NCBI GenBank assembly: GCA_903904755.1
Contig: CAIVDV010000069.1
Coordinates: 1 to 64,000 of the forward strand
DNA length: 64,000 nucleotides
From: an uncultured Acidobacteriaceae bacterium
Lineage (GTDB): Bacteria > Acidobacteriota > Terriglobia > Terriglobales > Acidobacteriaceae
Direction of reading: 5' to 3'
Under the pieces are notes generated by a model. The model did no database searches. It was given only the letters and a program-made list of their open reading frames with translations, and was not told where the DNA came from. Each line of letters opens with the position of its first letter. The stretch's first letter is position 1. Below are positions 17,497 to 28,430 of this stretch, in pieces. The translations under genes and the position numbers were made by a program.

Positions 17497-19533
17497 ATGA
17501 GCGACAAGAAAACCAGCCTTTGGAACCCCGAAATCCTGCGCCAGGCATCGCTGGATTCATTGAAGAAACTTGACCCCAGAACCATGGTCAAAAATCCCGT
17601 CATGTTCGTCGTCGAAGTCGGCTCGGTACTCACCACCGCGCTGCTCGTCACCGACTACCTCCACCATCGCCCCGGCCTCGGCTTCAACCTCCAGATCACC
17701 CTCTGGCTCTGGTTCACGGTGCTCTTCGCAAACTTCGCTGAGGCCATGGCAGAAGGCCGCGGCAAAGCCCAGGCAGATACCCTGCGCAAAGCCAAGGGCG
17801 AAACCATCGCCCAGCGCTACACCGCCACCGGCGAACTCGAATCCATCACCAGCAGCCTCCTCCGCTCTGGCGACGTCATCTACGTCGAGGCAGGCCAGTT
17901 CATCGCCGGCGACGGCGAGGTCATCGAGGGCGTCGCCTCTGTCGACGAGTCCGCAATCACTGGCGAATCCGCTCCCGTCATCCGCGAAGCCGGCGGCGAT
18001 CGCTCTGCTGTCACCGGCGGTACACGCGTCCTCTCGGACTTCATCAAAGTCCGCATCACATCCAACCCCGGCGAAACCTTCCTCGACCGCATGATTGCCC
18101 TCGTTGAAGGCGCAACCCGCCAGAAGACGCCAAACGAAATCGCCCTCAGCATTCTTCTTTCCGGCCTCACCATCGTCTTCCTCCTCGCCGTCGTCACCTT
18201 GCAGCCCTTCGCCATGTACTCGCACGCGCCGCAGACTGTCTTCGTGCTCGTCTCGCTGCTCGTCTGCCTCATCCCCACCACCATCGGCGGTCTTCTCTCC
18301 GCCATCGGCATCGCCGGCATGGATCGTCTCGTGCAGTACAACGTCCTCGCCATGAGCGGCCGCGCTGTGGAAGCTGCCGGCGATGTCAGCACACTGCTGC
18401 TCGACAAAACCGGCACCATCACTCTGGGCAATCGCCAGGCCACTGCCTTCTACCCCGCACCCGAGGTCTCCGAGCAACATCTCGCTGACGCAGCGCAACT
18501 CAGCTCGCTCTCCGACGAAACCCCTGAAGGCCGCTCCATCGTCGTCCTCGCCAAAGAGAAATACAATCTTCGTGGCCGTGATATTGCAGAGCATCACATG
18601 ACCTTCGTCCCCTTCACCGCACAAACCCGAATGTCCGGTGTGGATCTGCCTGGCTCGCGCATCCGCAAGGGCTCTGTCGATGCCATCACGCGCTTTCTGG
18701 AAGAGCAGGGAACACATCTTCCCCAGAAGGTCCGTGAGCAGGTCGATGAGATCGCACGCGCCGGCGGCACCCCTCTGGTCGTTGCAGAAAACGCATCCGC
18801 ACTCGGCGTCATCTACCTCAAAGACATCGTCAAAGGCGGACTCAAAGATCGTCTCGCGCGCCTTCGCGCCATGGGCATTCGCACCGTTATGATTACCGGC
18901 GACAATCCTCTCACTGCCGCTGTCATCGCTCGCGAAGCCGGCGTCGACGACTTCCTCGCTGAAGCAAAGCCCAAAGACAAAATGGATCTCATCAAGCGCG
19001 AACAAGCCAAAGGCAAACTCGTTGCCATGACCGGCGATGGCACCAACGACGCGCCCGCACTCGCGCAGGCAGATGTGGGTGTCGCCATGAACTCCGGCAC
19101 ACAGGCAGCCAAAGAAGCCGGCAACATGGTCGATCTCGACTCAAACCCAACCAAGCTCATCGAAATCGTCGAAATCGGCAAGCAGTTGCTCATGACCCGG
19201 GGCGCCCTCACCACCTTCTCCATCGCCAACGATGTCGCAAAATACTTCGCCATCATTCCGGCCATGTTCGCAGGCGTCTTCCCTGTGCTCAACGCACTCA
19301 ACATCATGCATCTCGCCACGCCGCAGTCCGCAATTCTCTCTGCGGTCATCTTCAACGCGCTCATCATCATCGCGCTCATTCCGCTCGCGCTCAAGGGCGT
19401 CAAGTACGAGCCCAAGGCCGCTGCCGTTCTGCTTCGCCAGAACCTGCTCATCTACGGCCTCGGCGGAGTCATCGTACCCTTCTTTGGCATCAAGGCGATT
19501 GACCTCATCCTCGTCGCCCTGCATCTCGCATAA
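17497..19533 (+). CDS. kdpB: K+-transporting P-type ATPase subunit B
   Basis: This 678-residue catalytic subunit of the Kdp pump hydrolyses ATP to drive K+ uptake. It shows the P-type phosphorylation motif [13 protein letters not shown] near residue 305, the actuator motif AITGESAPV near 155 and the hinge [18 protein letters not shown] near 510. The ATG at 17497 is preceded by aagg and gives the standard N-terminus. Longer in-frame extensions overlap kdpA and are rejected. It sits in order F-A-B-C. Confidence 0.96.
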   Translation: MSDKKTSLWNPEILRQASLDSLKKLDPRTMVKNPVMFVVEVGSVLTTALLVTDYLHHRPGLGFNLQITLWLWFTVLFANFAEAMAEGRGKAQADTLRKAKGETIAQRYTATGELESITSSLLRSGDVIYVEAGQFIAGDGEVIEGVASVDESAITGESAPVIREAGGDRSAVTGGTRVLSDFIKVRITSNPGETFLDRMIALVEGATRQKTPNEIALSILLSGLTIVFLLAVVTLQPFAMYSHAPQTVFVLVSLLVCLIPTTIGGLLSAIGIAGMDRLVQYNVLAMSGRAVEAAGDVSTLLLDKTGTITLGNRQATAFYPAPEVSEQHLADAAQLSSLSDETPEGRSIVVLAKEKYNLRGRDIAEHHMTFVPFTAQTRMSGVDLPGSRIRKGSVDAITRFLEEQGTHLPQKVREQVDEIARAGGTPLVVAENASALGVIYLKDIVKGGLKDRLARLRAMGIRTVMITGDNPLTAAVIAREAGVDDFLAEAKPKDKMDLIKREQAKGKLVAMTGDGTNDAPALAQADVGVAMNSGTQAAKEAGNMVDLDSNPTKLIEIVEIGKQLLMTRGALTTFSIANDVAKYFAIIPAMFAGVFPVLNALNIMHLATPQSAILSAVIFNALIIIALIPLALKGVKYEPKAAAVLLRQNLLIYGLGGVIVPFFGIKAIDLILVALHLA

Positions 19534-19563
19534 CTTCAGAGCGCACTACCAAGGAGAACAGCA

Positions 19564-20139
19564 ATGCTTGCAATACTCAAGACATCACTTCGCTACACGC
19601 TCATCACTACAGTGCTGCTCGGCCTCGCATATCCCATGGCCATCACCGGCCTTGCGCAACTCCTCTTCCCGCATCAGGCATCCGGCAGCCTCGTCATCAA
19701 AGACGGCCGCATCATAGGCTCATCCCTGCTCGGTCAGTCCTTCACCAGCGACAAGTATTTCCACCCGCGCCCATCCGCTGCAGGCAATGGATACGATGCT
19801 GCAAACTCCGGCGGATCCAACCTCGCGCAGTCCAATCGCACTCTGGTCACGCGCATCCAGGGCGATATCGACAAGCTCTCGGCACAGAACGGCGGCAAGC
19901 CAGTCCCGATTGATCTCGTCACCACATCCGCCTCTGGCCTCGACCCCGACATCAGCCCTTCCGCCGCGTACTACCAGATCGCGCGTGTCGCCGCCGCGCG
20001 CGGAATTCCAGAAGCGCAGTTGAACTCGCTCGTCGCATCGCACATCACTGCAAGAGATATCGGAGTGCTCGGCGAGTCCAGAGTCAATGTGCTCGCACTC
20101 AACATGGATTTGGATGCAACAGGGAAGAAAGGGAACTGA
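19564..20139 (+). CDS. kdpC: K+-transporting ATPase subunit C
   Basis: This 191-residue periplasm-facing subunit raises ATP affinity of the complex. It has a single N-terminal membrane helix (TLITTVLLGLAYPMAITGLAQ) and the family phrases GSLLGQSF, YFHPRPSA and VTTSASGLDPDISPSAAYYQ. The ribosome-binding site aaggag lies just upstream. It is the last gene of the structural operon and converges with the regulatory pair. Confidence 0.95.
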   Translation: MLAILKTSLRYTLITTVLLGLAYPMAITGLAQLLFPHQASGSLVIKDGRIIGSSLLGQSFTSDKYFHPRPSAAGNGYDAANSGGSNLAQSNRTLVTRIQGDIDKLSAQNGGKPVPIDLVTTSASGLDPDISPSAAYYQIARVAAARGIPEAQLNSLVASHITARDIGVLGESRVNVLALNMDLDATGKKGN

Positions 20140-20158
20140 GGCGCCGGGGGTGCGCCTC
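20138..20158. terminator. Hairpin between kdpC and kdpE
   Basis: A 7-base GC stem (gaggcgc/gcgcctc) with a 7-base loop overlaps the kdpC stop codon and separates it from convergent kdpE. The tail is only weakly T-rich. Confidence 0.5.
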
Positions 20159-20162
20159 CCTT

Positions 20163-20897
20163 TCAGTCCTCTTCTGCGCTCGGTGGCGGAACCACTGTCG
20201 GATCATCCGTAAACCGATATCCAACATAAGCGTCCGTCAGCAGATAAATCGGGTTCGAAGGATCGTCCTCAATCTTCTTCCGCAACTGCCGGACAAACGT
20301 GCGCAGGTAGTCAATCTCATCGCGATACTCGCCACCCCACACCGCAGTCAGCAACTTCCTGTACGTCACCACGCGTCCAGCGTGCGTCATCAGGAAGAAC
20401 AGAATTTCGTATTCCTTGCGAGTCAGGTGTACTGCCTGTCCTGCCTTCGTCACACTGCGCCGCACCGGATTCAAATGAATCTCGCCAATCGTCAGCGGCG
20501 TATCTTCCTTCGGCTTCGGTTCCTGCGCCCGCCGAACCGCGGAACGGATGCGTGCAATCAATTCGCGCGTGCTGAAAGGCTTGGTCACATAGTCGTCTGC
20601 GCCAATCTCCAGCGCCTCAACCTTCTCCTCTTCGCCATCTCGCACGCTCAGGATAATCACCGGCAACCGCGGCAATCCGGCGCGAATCCTGCCCAGCGTT
20701 GCAATCCCGCCAATCCCTGGCATATTGATATCCAGCAGCACAATATCAAACGTCGCGCCACGCAAAATCTGCAGCGCTTCTTCCCCTCGCGAAGCCTCCG
20801 TCACCTGGAACCCAAGCTCCATCAGCGGTGGCCGCAGTGCCCTCCGAATCGAACTTTCATCATCCACTAAAAGAATCCGAATACCACCGGATGTCAT
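20163..20897 (-). CDS. kdpE: KdpE-type response regulator
   Basis: This 244-residue OmpR-class regulator has a receiver domain (about 1-120) with acidic pocket VDDESS, phospho-acceptor in VLLDINMPG and the conserved VTKPFS Lys. A winged-helix DNA-binding domain (about 135-230) ends LLTDAYVGYRF, typical of KdpE. It is translationally coupled to the sensor kinase upstream (ATGA overlap at 20894-20897). It should activate kdpFABC when K+ is scarce. The gene is convergent with, rather than downstream of, the structural operon. Confidence 0.9.
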   Translation of the reverse strand: MTSGGIRILLVDDESSIRRALRPPLMELGFQVTEASRGEEALQILRGATFDIVLLDINMPGIGGIATLGRIRAGLPRLPVIILSVRDGEEEKVEALEIGADDYVTKPFSTRELIARIRSAVRRAQEPKPKEDTPLTIGEIHLNPVRRSVTKAGQAVHLTRKEYEILFFLMTHAGRVVTYRKLLTAVWGGEYRDEIDYLRTFVRQLRKKIEDDPSNPIYLLTDAYVGYRFTDDPTVVPPPSAEED

Positions 20898-22642
20898 ACC
20901 ACAACTCCTTCCTCTTCCTTTGTTGGTATTGCCGCATAAAACGTGGTGCCTTCATCCGCATCGCTCGTCACCCACACATGCCCGTCGTGCTGCAGCGCGG
21001 CACGCTTCGCTACAGAAAGCCCAATGCCCGTGCCAGGCGCAAGATGACTCGATGCCGAAGACCGGAAGAACCGATCAAAAATTCTCTCCCGCTCCGCAAT
21101 CGGAATCACCGGGCCAAACGAGTGAACAGAAAGAATCGTCTCCGTCAGCGTCTGCTCTGCGCTCACCGTAATCGGCGAGGCCATGTTGGCATACTTGCCC
21201 GCATTCTCGACATATTGCATCAGAATAGAAGAAATCAGTTGCCGGTCGCAGCTCAGTGTCATCTGGTCACTCGAGAATCGAAACAGAACCTGCATCTCCG
21301 GCTGCCGCTGTCTCACACTCTCGACAACCTCTTCCACCAGCCCGTTCAAATCCACATCCGTGATGTTCAGGCCCACGTCTTCCGCATCCAGCCGCGCCGT
21401 GCGCAGCAGCCGCGTAGTCAGCTCATTCAGCAGTCCCGACTGCTCATCAATCAGCGCCACCAGATCCCGCTGTGCCATCGTCAGGCTGCCCATCTCTTCC
21501 AGCCCTGTACTCGCCGCACGAATCGCTGTCAGCGGAGTCTTGTACGCATGCGCAAGACTGTCAAGCACGGTCGTGCGCAACTGCTCCGCCTGCCTCTCCG
21601 CCTCCACATGGCTCTCGTTCAGGAACGCGCGATAGCGGTCAAACGTCACCGCCACCAGCGATGCGATGGCATCATTCGTAAGCGGTGTCGTCGTCCCCTT
21701 CAGCACAACAGATCCAATAGGCAGGTTGCCCATCCGCAGCACCCGCCGGCTGATCCCAGTCTCGGCGTTGTCGTCTACTCTGCCAAAATAGAAAACGCTT
21801 TGCGCCATCTCGCGCGCATCCAGGCCCCACTCGCCGGCTTCGTATACCTGGTGCAAGTCTGCGTCATAAATCGCCACCGCATCCGCATCAAATGTTGCCT
21901 TCACCAGCGCCGCCAAACGGCTCCCCGGCTCCTCGTGCAAATTCATCTGCAGCGTCGCGCGCGTGAACTCATACAGATCTTCAATCTGGTCACGCCGCAG
22001 CTCAGCCTCTTCCGCATGGCGCGAAGCCTGCGACGACAAATGGCTCACCACCAGTGCGGTAAGAATGAATGCGATAAAAGTAACGGCATTCGCCGGATCA
22101 GCGACAGGATTGTCACCACCCTGATGCACCGTCAGCACACTATGCACCACCACCGCCGTGAGAGAAACCACCACCGCCTGCCAGAATCCGCACAGCAGCG
22201 CCGTCGGCACCACAATCAGGAGATACAGCAGTGTCGCCACCGGCAGCAGCCATCCCGCCATATGCACCAGAGACGCAATCAGCCCAACCAGCAGCATCCC
22301 CAGAAGCGTCTCGAAGACAAACAGCAATATCTTCAGCGAGCTTCCAGACCGGAAGCGGTGATACCGCGGAATTCCATTCGGAGTCGGTGCGCTTCCCTGC
22401 GTTCCGGTGCCGCCACCGCTCGCTTCATCGCCAGCGCGCTCGTTCAGCGGAACCTGGAACATCAGAAATGGTGCAAGCATCCCCGGCGCAAATGGCGTGT
22501 GGTCGAAAACTGGAATCAGCTGCGGCATGGGAACGAGCAGCTTCCTCTCAAGCCAGGCAAGCATTCTCTGGGCCAGCAAATGAGGTTTCCATAAAGATGG
22601 AAAGATATTCTCCAAATTTCGGTCAGATTGCTGGATGTCCAT
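20894..22642 (-). CDS. kdpD: KdpD-type sensor histidine kinase lacking the cytoplasmic KdpD/Usp N-terminus
   Basis: The 582-residue protein has an unrecognised segment of about 100 residues, four membrane helices (about 103-205, DUF4118-like), a GAF-like region (about 220-345) and a kinase core. Key core features are the phospho-acceptor His365 in LAHAYKTPLTAIRAAS, an N-box YVENAGKYA and a G-box GTGIGLSVAKRAA. E. coli KdpD is about 900 residues because it also has an N-terminal nucleotide-binding KdpD domain and a Usp domain, which are absent here. The gene is coupled to kdpE. A gagg site precedes the ATG at 22642. The missing sensor part implies altered signal input. Confidence 0.85.
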   Translation of the reverse strand: MDIQQSDRNLENIFPSLWKPHLLAQRMLAWLERKLLVPMPQLIPVFDHTPFAPGMLAPFLMFQVPLNERAGDEASGGGTGTQGSAPTPNGIPRYHRFRSGSSLKILLFVFETLLGMLLVGLIASLVHMAGWLLPVATLLYLLIVVPTALLCGFWQAVVVSLTAVVVHSVLTVHQGGDNPVADPANAVTFIAFILTALVVSHLSSQASRHAEEAELRRDQIEDLYEFTRATLQMNLHEEPGSRLAALVKATFDADAVAIYDADLHQVYEAGEWGLDAREMAQSVFYFGRVDDNAETGISRRVLRMGNLPIGSVVLKGTTTPLTNDAIASLVAVTFDRYRAFLNESHVEAERQAEQLRTTVLDSLAHAYKTPLTAIRAASTGLEEMGSLTMAQRDLVALIDEQSGLLNELTTRLLRTARLDAEDVGLNITDVDLNGLVEEVVESVRQRQPEMQVLFRFSSDQMTLSCDRQLISSILMQYVENAGKYANMASPITVSAEQTLTETILSVHSFGPVIPIAERERIFDRFFRSSASSHLAPGTGIGLSVAKRAALQHDGHVWVTSDADEGTTFYAAIPTKEEEGVVV

Positions 22643-22917
22643 AGAGAAACCTCGTCAAATCGGCGGAAGATGAAATCTTCATTATTTCCTTATGGCTTCT
22701 TTGTATTCATAGTATCAACTTCAACGGACATGAGGCTGGCTTGCGTACTGCAGTCTTTCGGTCACTACGGCAAACAACTTTCGTAGCACTGACAGAAAGT
22801 CCGAGACGCAACAGCTTCGAGACAATCTCATGACGTTCAAGCCCGCAGCCCTGGGTCCCTGGCCCAGCCGGTACGCGCAACACATTTATTCAAACCTTTT
22901 CTGGAGGATGGAACTTC

Positions 22918-24108
22918 ATGATGGCTTCAAGGAATCAGGTACTGAAAGGTGTAGCGGCAGCGGTTCTCTCCGTTGCCCTCACCGCAGCGGCGCAGACAGC
23001 GCCCGCTCCCGCCCCGGCGCCCGCGGCACCGGCCGACGCAGCTCCTGCAGCCCCCACCTGGAGTGTAGGCTCCATTGACTTCTCCGGCTTTGTAGATGGC
23101 AACTACAGCTACAACGCAAATCGTCCGGCGGCGCAGCACGGCGGAAATCAGCTCTACAACTTCGACTCAAACGCGGATACATTCAGCCTGGAGGCTGCCA
23201 AGCTCACCATCAACCACGACCCCGATCCAATCGGCGCGCACGTTGACCTGCTCTTCGGTACCACCAAAAACACCGTCCTCGGTTCCTTGAGTGACAACGA
23301 CTTTGTTGAGCAGGCCTTCATCAGCTTCAAGCCCGCCAAGGCTAAGGGTTTTGAGGCGGACTTCGGCCAGTTCGTCACCTCCGCCGGCGCTGAAGTCATT
23401 GAAGCAAAAGATAACTGGAACTACTCCCGTTCGCTCCTCTTCGCATGGGCAATTCCTTACTACCACTTCGGCCTCCGCACCTCCATGCCCCTTACCAAAA
23501 CCTGGACTGCGGGCGTTCAGGTCGTCAACGGATGGAACAACGTCACTGCCAGCAATGGCGGCGTCACCGTCGGCATCACCAGCGCGCTCACCAAGCCCAA
23601 GTACACCTGGAGCGCCAACTACTACACCGGCCCCGGAAACTACAGCACGCAGAAGGGCTACACCAACCTCATCGATACCACCCTGTTGCTGACGCCCACC
23701 GCTAAGTTCAGCGCGTACATCAACTACGACTACGGGCAACACAACCTGGCCGCCAAAGAGGTTGCCTATGGCCTCAAGCCTCACTGGCAGGGCATTGCCG
23801 TTGCCGCTCACGAACAGGTCACTGGCAAGGCTGCTCTCACCCTCCGCGGTGAATTCTTCAATGATCCCCAGGGCTTCTCCACCACCGCTCGCCAGAATGT
23901 CAGCGAGTTCACCGGAACCTACGAATACAAGTGGGTTGAGGGCCTCCTGAGCCGCATCGAAGTTCGTCGCGACCAGTCCTCCGTCGGCTTCTTCTCCAAG
24001 GGCAACACGGTTGCTTCCATCAACGACTCGGGCTATGCCTCCGGCGGCGTCAAGGGCCAAACCACCGTCACCGCAGGCTTCATCGCTTTCTTCGGTCCCA
24101 AGCGCTAA
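22918..24108 (+). CDS. Outer-membrane porin, putative BBP2-type beta-barrel
   Basis: The 396-residue product begins with a signal peptide (VLKGVAAAVLSVALTAAAQ) and a Pro/Ala linker. It then shows alternating amphipathic strands, for example IDFSGFVDGNYSYN and FEADFGQFVTSAGAEV, ending in FGPKR. Pattern and length fit the acidobacterial OmpL-like porin group. It presumably allows diffusion of small solutes, but the substrate cannot be inferred. A ggagg site precedes the ATG. The next gene is a cytoplasmic-membrane amino-acid permease, so the two may act in sequence, though a hairpin and about 200 bases separate them. Confidence 0.75.
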   Translation: MMASRNQVLKGVAAAVLSVALTAAAQTAPAPAPAPAAPADAAPAAPTWSVGSIDFSGFVDGNYSYNANRPAAQHGGNQLYNFDSNADTFSLEAAKLTINHDPDPIGAHVDLLFGTTKNTVLGSLSDNDFVEQAFISFKPAKAKGFEADFGQFVTSAGAEVIEAKDNWNYSRSLLFAWAIPYYHFGLRTSMPLTKTWTAGVQVVNGWNNVTASNGGVTVGITSALTKPKYTWSANYYTGPGNYSTQKGYTNLIDTTLLLTPTAKFSAYINYDYGQHNLAAKEVAYGLKPHWQGIAVAAHEQVTGKAALTLRGEFFNDPQGFSTTARQNVSEFTGTYEYKWVEGLLSRIEVRRDQSSVGFFSKGNTVASINDSGYASGGVKGQTTVTAGFIAFFGPKR

Positions 24109-24128
24109 GCGCTGTCGGTATCCACTTC

Positions 24129-24155
24129 GGCGGCCTGCTTCATCGGCAGGTCGCC
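24129..24155 (+). terminator. Hairpin after the porin gene
   Basis: A 10-base stem with one G-U pair (24129-24138 with 24146-24155) lies just after the porin stop codon. There is no T-run, so termination may be partial. Confidence 0.4.
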
Positions 24156-24315
24156 AACAACTCCGGGCTCTCCCACTGGGCCTGGAACGAAACCTGAATC
24201 CATCATGCTGCGCTGGGGCTCGAATACCCACTTTCGAGCCGGCTGCGAGAGGTATCAACATTCGCCGGGCCCTAAGGCCAGGCCGCAACCGACTCTCAAT
24301 CACAGGAGAATGCAC

Positions 24316-26094
24316 ATGGCAGAACCTACCAACACTGGCGAAATGAAAGCCACACTGGGATTGACCGGCCTCACCAGTAATGCAATGGCGCTCATCGCTC
24401 CCGGCGCCTTTCTCTGGCTCACCTTCTACATCCAGGCAACCACCGGCGCCACAGCTCCTGATATGTGGTGGGGCATCATCGCCGCTCTGTTGCTCTGTCT
24501 TGCCACCGCCGTCTCCTACGCTGAGATCTCCAAGCTCTACCCCGGCACCGGCAGCAGCTACTACTACGCTGAGCAGGCGCTGCTCTCCAAAGACAAGGTC
24601 TTCAAGTACGCCCGCCTCTCCAAGTTCATCGTCGGCTGGGGCTCCCACCTGTACTACTGGGTCTATCCCGGCGTCATGGTCGGCACCACCGGCATCTTCG
24701 TGGGCTACATCACGGGATTCTTCTTCCCCAACTTCATCAGCGGTTCCAACCCCGGCCCTGTCTTCATGGCCCTGGTTGCCATCGTCTTCTCCTTCTTCGT
24801 AGCCTGGATCGCCCAGAAGGGCGCAAACGCCTCCACCGCCGTCAATCTGGCCATCAACATCATTCAGATTTCGGCCCTCGTTCTCTTCGCGTTCCTCGCC
24901 ATCGGCTATCGCATCAACCACCCGGAAGGCACCGCCGCTTCGCAGTATGATGCCACCACGCTTGCCACCTACTCCTACGAATTCGCTACAAAGGCTGACG
25001 GCACCATCGTCCGCGACAGCAACCAGATTCCCCAGCCTTCCCTCGACAAGGCCGGCAAGCCCGTGCCCTTCCACATTGCATACCCTGAGAAGGAGCCGGC
25101 CACCGGCAACTTCCTCACCCACGCCAAGGCCTCCTCGGTCATCAAGCCTCACAACTTCAGTTGGATCATGATTCAAGCCACCGTCGCCATTCTGATTCTC
25201 GTCGGCTTTGAGTCGGTAACCTCCATGGGTGCTGAAGCGAGAAATGCCAAGCGGGATATCCCGATTGCGGTTATCGTCTCGCTCCTCATTCAGGGGCTGG
25301 TCTGCTATCTGATTGAATACTTTGCAGCCAACTACTTCCTCAACTCCGGTTACACCATGGTCAGCGCGACCGGTTCCGCTGCTCCTATCGGCGACATGAT
25401 GATTATGGTCGGCGATTGGCTACTCGGCCCCGGCAATGGCAAGTACTTCATGATGGGCGAAGCGCTCACCGTATTCCTCGCTCTCATCGGCACCACGCTC
25501 AGCTGCATGAACACCGGCGCACGCGTTACCTACGCCATGGGCAAGGACGACGAAGCTCCCGAGCACTTTGGCATGTTGCACTCCAAAACACTGTCCCCGA
25601 CTCGCGCCATCTCAACCCTTGCGATTATCTCCGCATTGGTCGGCGCCGTCGCGGTTATCTTCCCGTTCGCTGACGGCGCCGCGCCTACTGACGCAACCAT
25701 CGCCGCCCTCCCGCATGGCATCTTCTCCAGCTTCGGGTACCCCAGCCACGACATCCTCGCCGCGATGCCTAACTCCCTGCTGGCCATCACCCTCACCTCC
25801 AACTTCGGCACCTTCATCCTTTACGCACTCAGCTGCGCACTGTGCATGATTGCCTTCCACAGCCGGCCTGATCACAGCTTCCTCAAGCACACGCTCATCC
25901 CCGGCTTTGGTCTGCTCGCTAACCTTGGTTGCATGGCCTTCTATCTCATCGGACCCTTCATGGGCTACGGTACTTGGAAGGAACCCTTCACCGCACTCGG
26001 GATCGCAGCCGCCTGGGGCCTCTACGGCGGAATCTACTTCCTCCGCAGTTCCAAGAAGAAGGGCAAATCTGTCCTGCTGACCACAAAGGCATAA
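24316..26094 (+). CDS. APC-superfamily amino-acid permease
   Basis: This 592-residue transporter has about 12 membrane helices. The N-terminus shows the APC pattern (LTGLTSNAMALIAPGAFLWL) and PGTGSSYYYAEQALL near residue 77, followed later by VGFESVTSMGAEARNAKRDIP near 296-316. An unusual hydrophilic stretch of about 80 residues (about 200-282) is inserted between helices. The ATG at 24316 has aggag 7 bases upstream. It is probably an amino-acid or amine importer, substrate unknown. Nearby glnII is only weak context for glutamate or glutamine. Confidence 0.82.
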   Translation: MAEPTNTGEMKATLGLTGLTSNAMALIAPGAFLWLTFYIQATTGATAPDMWWGIIAALLLCLATAVSYAEISKLYPGTGSSYYYAEQALLSKDKVFKYARLSKFIVGWGSHLYYWVYPGVMVGTTGIFVGYITGFFFPNFISGSNPGPVFMALVAIVFSFFVAWIAQKGANASTAVNLAINIIQISALVLFAFLAIGYRINHPEGTAASQYDATTLATYSYEFATKADGTIVRDSNQIPQPSLDKAGKPVPFHIAYPEKEPATGNFLTHAKASSVIKPHNFSWIMIQATVAILILVGFESVTSMGAEARNAKRDIPIAVIVSLLIQGLVCYLIEYFAANYFLNSGYTMVSATGSAAPIGDMMIMVGDWLLGPGNGKYFMMGEALTVFLALIGTTLSCMNTGARVTYAMGKDDEAPEHFGMLHSKTLSPTRAISTLAIISALVGAVAVIFPFADGAAPTDATIAALPHGIFSSFGYPSHDILAAMPNSLLAITLTSNFGTFILYALSCALCMIAFHSRPDHSFLKHTLIPGFGLLANLGCMAFYLIGPFMGYGTWKEPFTALGIAAAWGLYGGIYFLRSSKKKGKSVLLTTKA

Positions 26095-26133
26095 ACAGCC
26101 TTCCCGGTCCACAGGTCAAACCAACCGCAACTC

Positions 26134-26189
26134 CGAGTGGCATTCTCCTCAGCTGGCATCCCATCGCCCGCAACAGAGAATGCCACTCG
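26134..26189. repeat. Perfect 14-base inverted repeat
   Basis: cgagtggcattctc at 26134-26147 and its exact complement at 26176-26189 enclose 28 bases between the permease stop and the phosphatase gene. It could act as a terminator, an mRNA stabiliser or an operator. The long loop and lack of T-run make simple termination less likely. Confidence 0.6.
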
Positions 26190-26250
26190 CCGGTTTCCTA
26201 TATAACGGAATCAGACAACGGATTACTGGTACAGCAGAGGCCATTCCGCA

Positions 26251-27063
26251 ATGCTTGATATTACCTATGGCGAAGCCACAGATCCGGGCAAGGTCCGCAC
26301 CAACAACGAAGACTCCTACATCTCCTTCGTGCCAAAATCGCGCCAGATCGCGCGCTCCCACGGATGGATGTTTGCTCTCTCCGATGGTGTCGGCGGTATG
26401 GACCGCGGCGAAGTTGCCTCGCGCATCGCCGTGGAAACCATAGCCAAGGGCTTTGAAGAGGCGCAGGACAATACTTCGCTCGCTGCCCTCATGCCCCGGC
26501 TCGCGCAGCACGCCAATGCCGAAATCCACAACGAAACTCTCGCCCCCGGAAAACGCGGCGGCAAAATGGCCGCAACCCTCGTCTGCTGCGCCTTCCGTAA
26601 CGATCAAGGCGTCGTCGCCCACGTCGGCGACTCCCGCTGCTACCTCGTCCGCGATGGAAAAGCTGAAGCCCTCACCAAAGATCACACCTGGGTCAACGAG
26701 CAGCGCAAGCTCGGCCTCATCACCGCGGCTGAAGCCGAAGAGTCCGACGCCAGGCACATCCTCACCCGCAGCCTCGGCCCGGAACTCTTCGTCACTGCAG
26801 ACTCCTCCACCCTTCGCATTCAACCCGGCGATACATTCGTCCTGTGTTGCGACGGCCTCCACAACGCTTTGCCCGAGTCAAAGATTGCTGAGATGGTCAG
26901 CGGCGGCAACGGCACCCAGGCTGAAATGCAGGAAATCGCAAGGCGGCTCGTCGCTTACGCCGTCCAGGAAGACGGCTCCGACAACACCACCGTCATCGTC
27001 ATCCGCATCCGCGATGTCGAGCGCGTCGCCATGTATCGCGGCCAGGTCTACCGCTTGCGATAA
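26251..27063 (+). CDS. PP2C-family serine/threonine phosphatase
   Basis: This 270-residue Mn/Mg-dependent phosphatase dephosphorylates Ser/Thr phosphoproteins in the cytoplasm. Metal-binding motifs are present: VRTNNEDSY near residue 16, FALSDGVGGM near 41, AHVGDSRCYLVRDG near 125 and VLCCDGL near 200, with DGSDNTTVIVI close to the end. It lacks membrane segments. The next gene is a Ser/Thr kinase, an arrangement typical of bacterial kinase/phosphatase pairs acting on each other, though here the kinase is frameshifted. Confidence 0.9.
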   Translation: MLDITYGEATDPGKVRTNNEDSYISFVPKSRQIARSHGWMFALSDGVGGMDRGEVASRIAVETIAKGFEEAQDNTSLAALMPRLAQHANAEIHNETLAPGKRGGKMAATLVCCAFRNDQGVVAHVGDSRCYLVRDGKAEALTKDHTWVNEQRKLGLITAAEAEESDARHILTRSLGPELFVTADSSTLRIQPGDTFVLCCDGLHNALPESKIAEMVSGGNGTQAEMQEIARRLVAYAVQEDGSDNTTVIVIRIRDVERVAMYRGQVYRLR

Positions 27064-27116
27064 ACTCACAGCGTGCCCGCCGGACTGCGCAAACATCAAT
27101 TGGGAAAGTGAGTTGT

Positions 27117-28093
<977 letters not shown>

Positions 28094-28430
28094 GGCCGCT
28101 CTCGCGGCCCTGCGGAACCAACCGGAATCTTCATGGATTCTTCATGAAATGGCCGATAGCCTGAAGACTCACTGTATCCCCACTGTTTGCCCAGGGCCGA
28201 CGGGACTCATGTCGGTAGCAGATTCACCCTGCGCCCACTCGACAAACAGCGATGGACAGGTTGTCGCTATCGGGAAATGATCCGCACGGCTGCCGGATGG
28301 TAGTGCAGCCCACCACCGTTTTGCCTGAAACGATGGGCCGGCAAGCTCTTTCCGCTGGCCCCTCAGGCGAAAGCACCAGGAATTCATTTTTGTATGGACA
28401 GCAACAATCGCTGATCCTCAAGGAGATATC
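28094..28430. other. Non-coding region before glnII
   Basis: A short GC hairpin (ggccgc/gcggcc at 28094-28109) follows the kinase stop and may end its transcript. The remaining 320 bases should contain the glnII promoter and leader, but no convincing promoter or nitrogen-regulator site was found. Confidence 0.45.
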
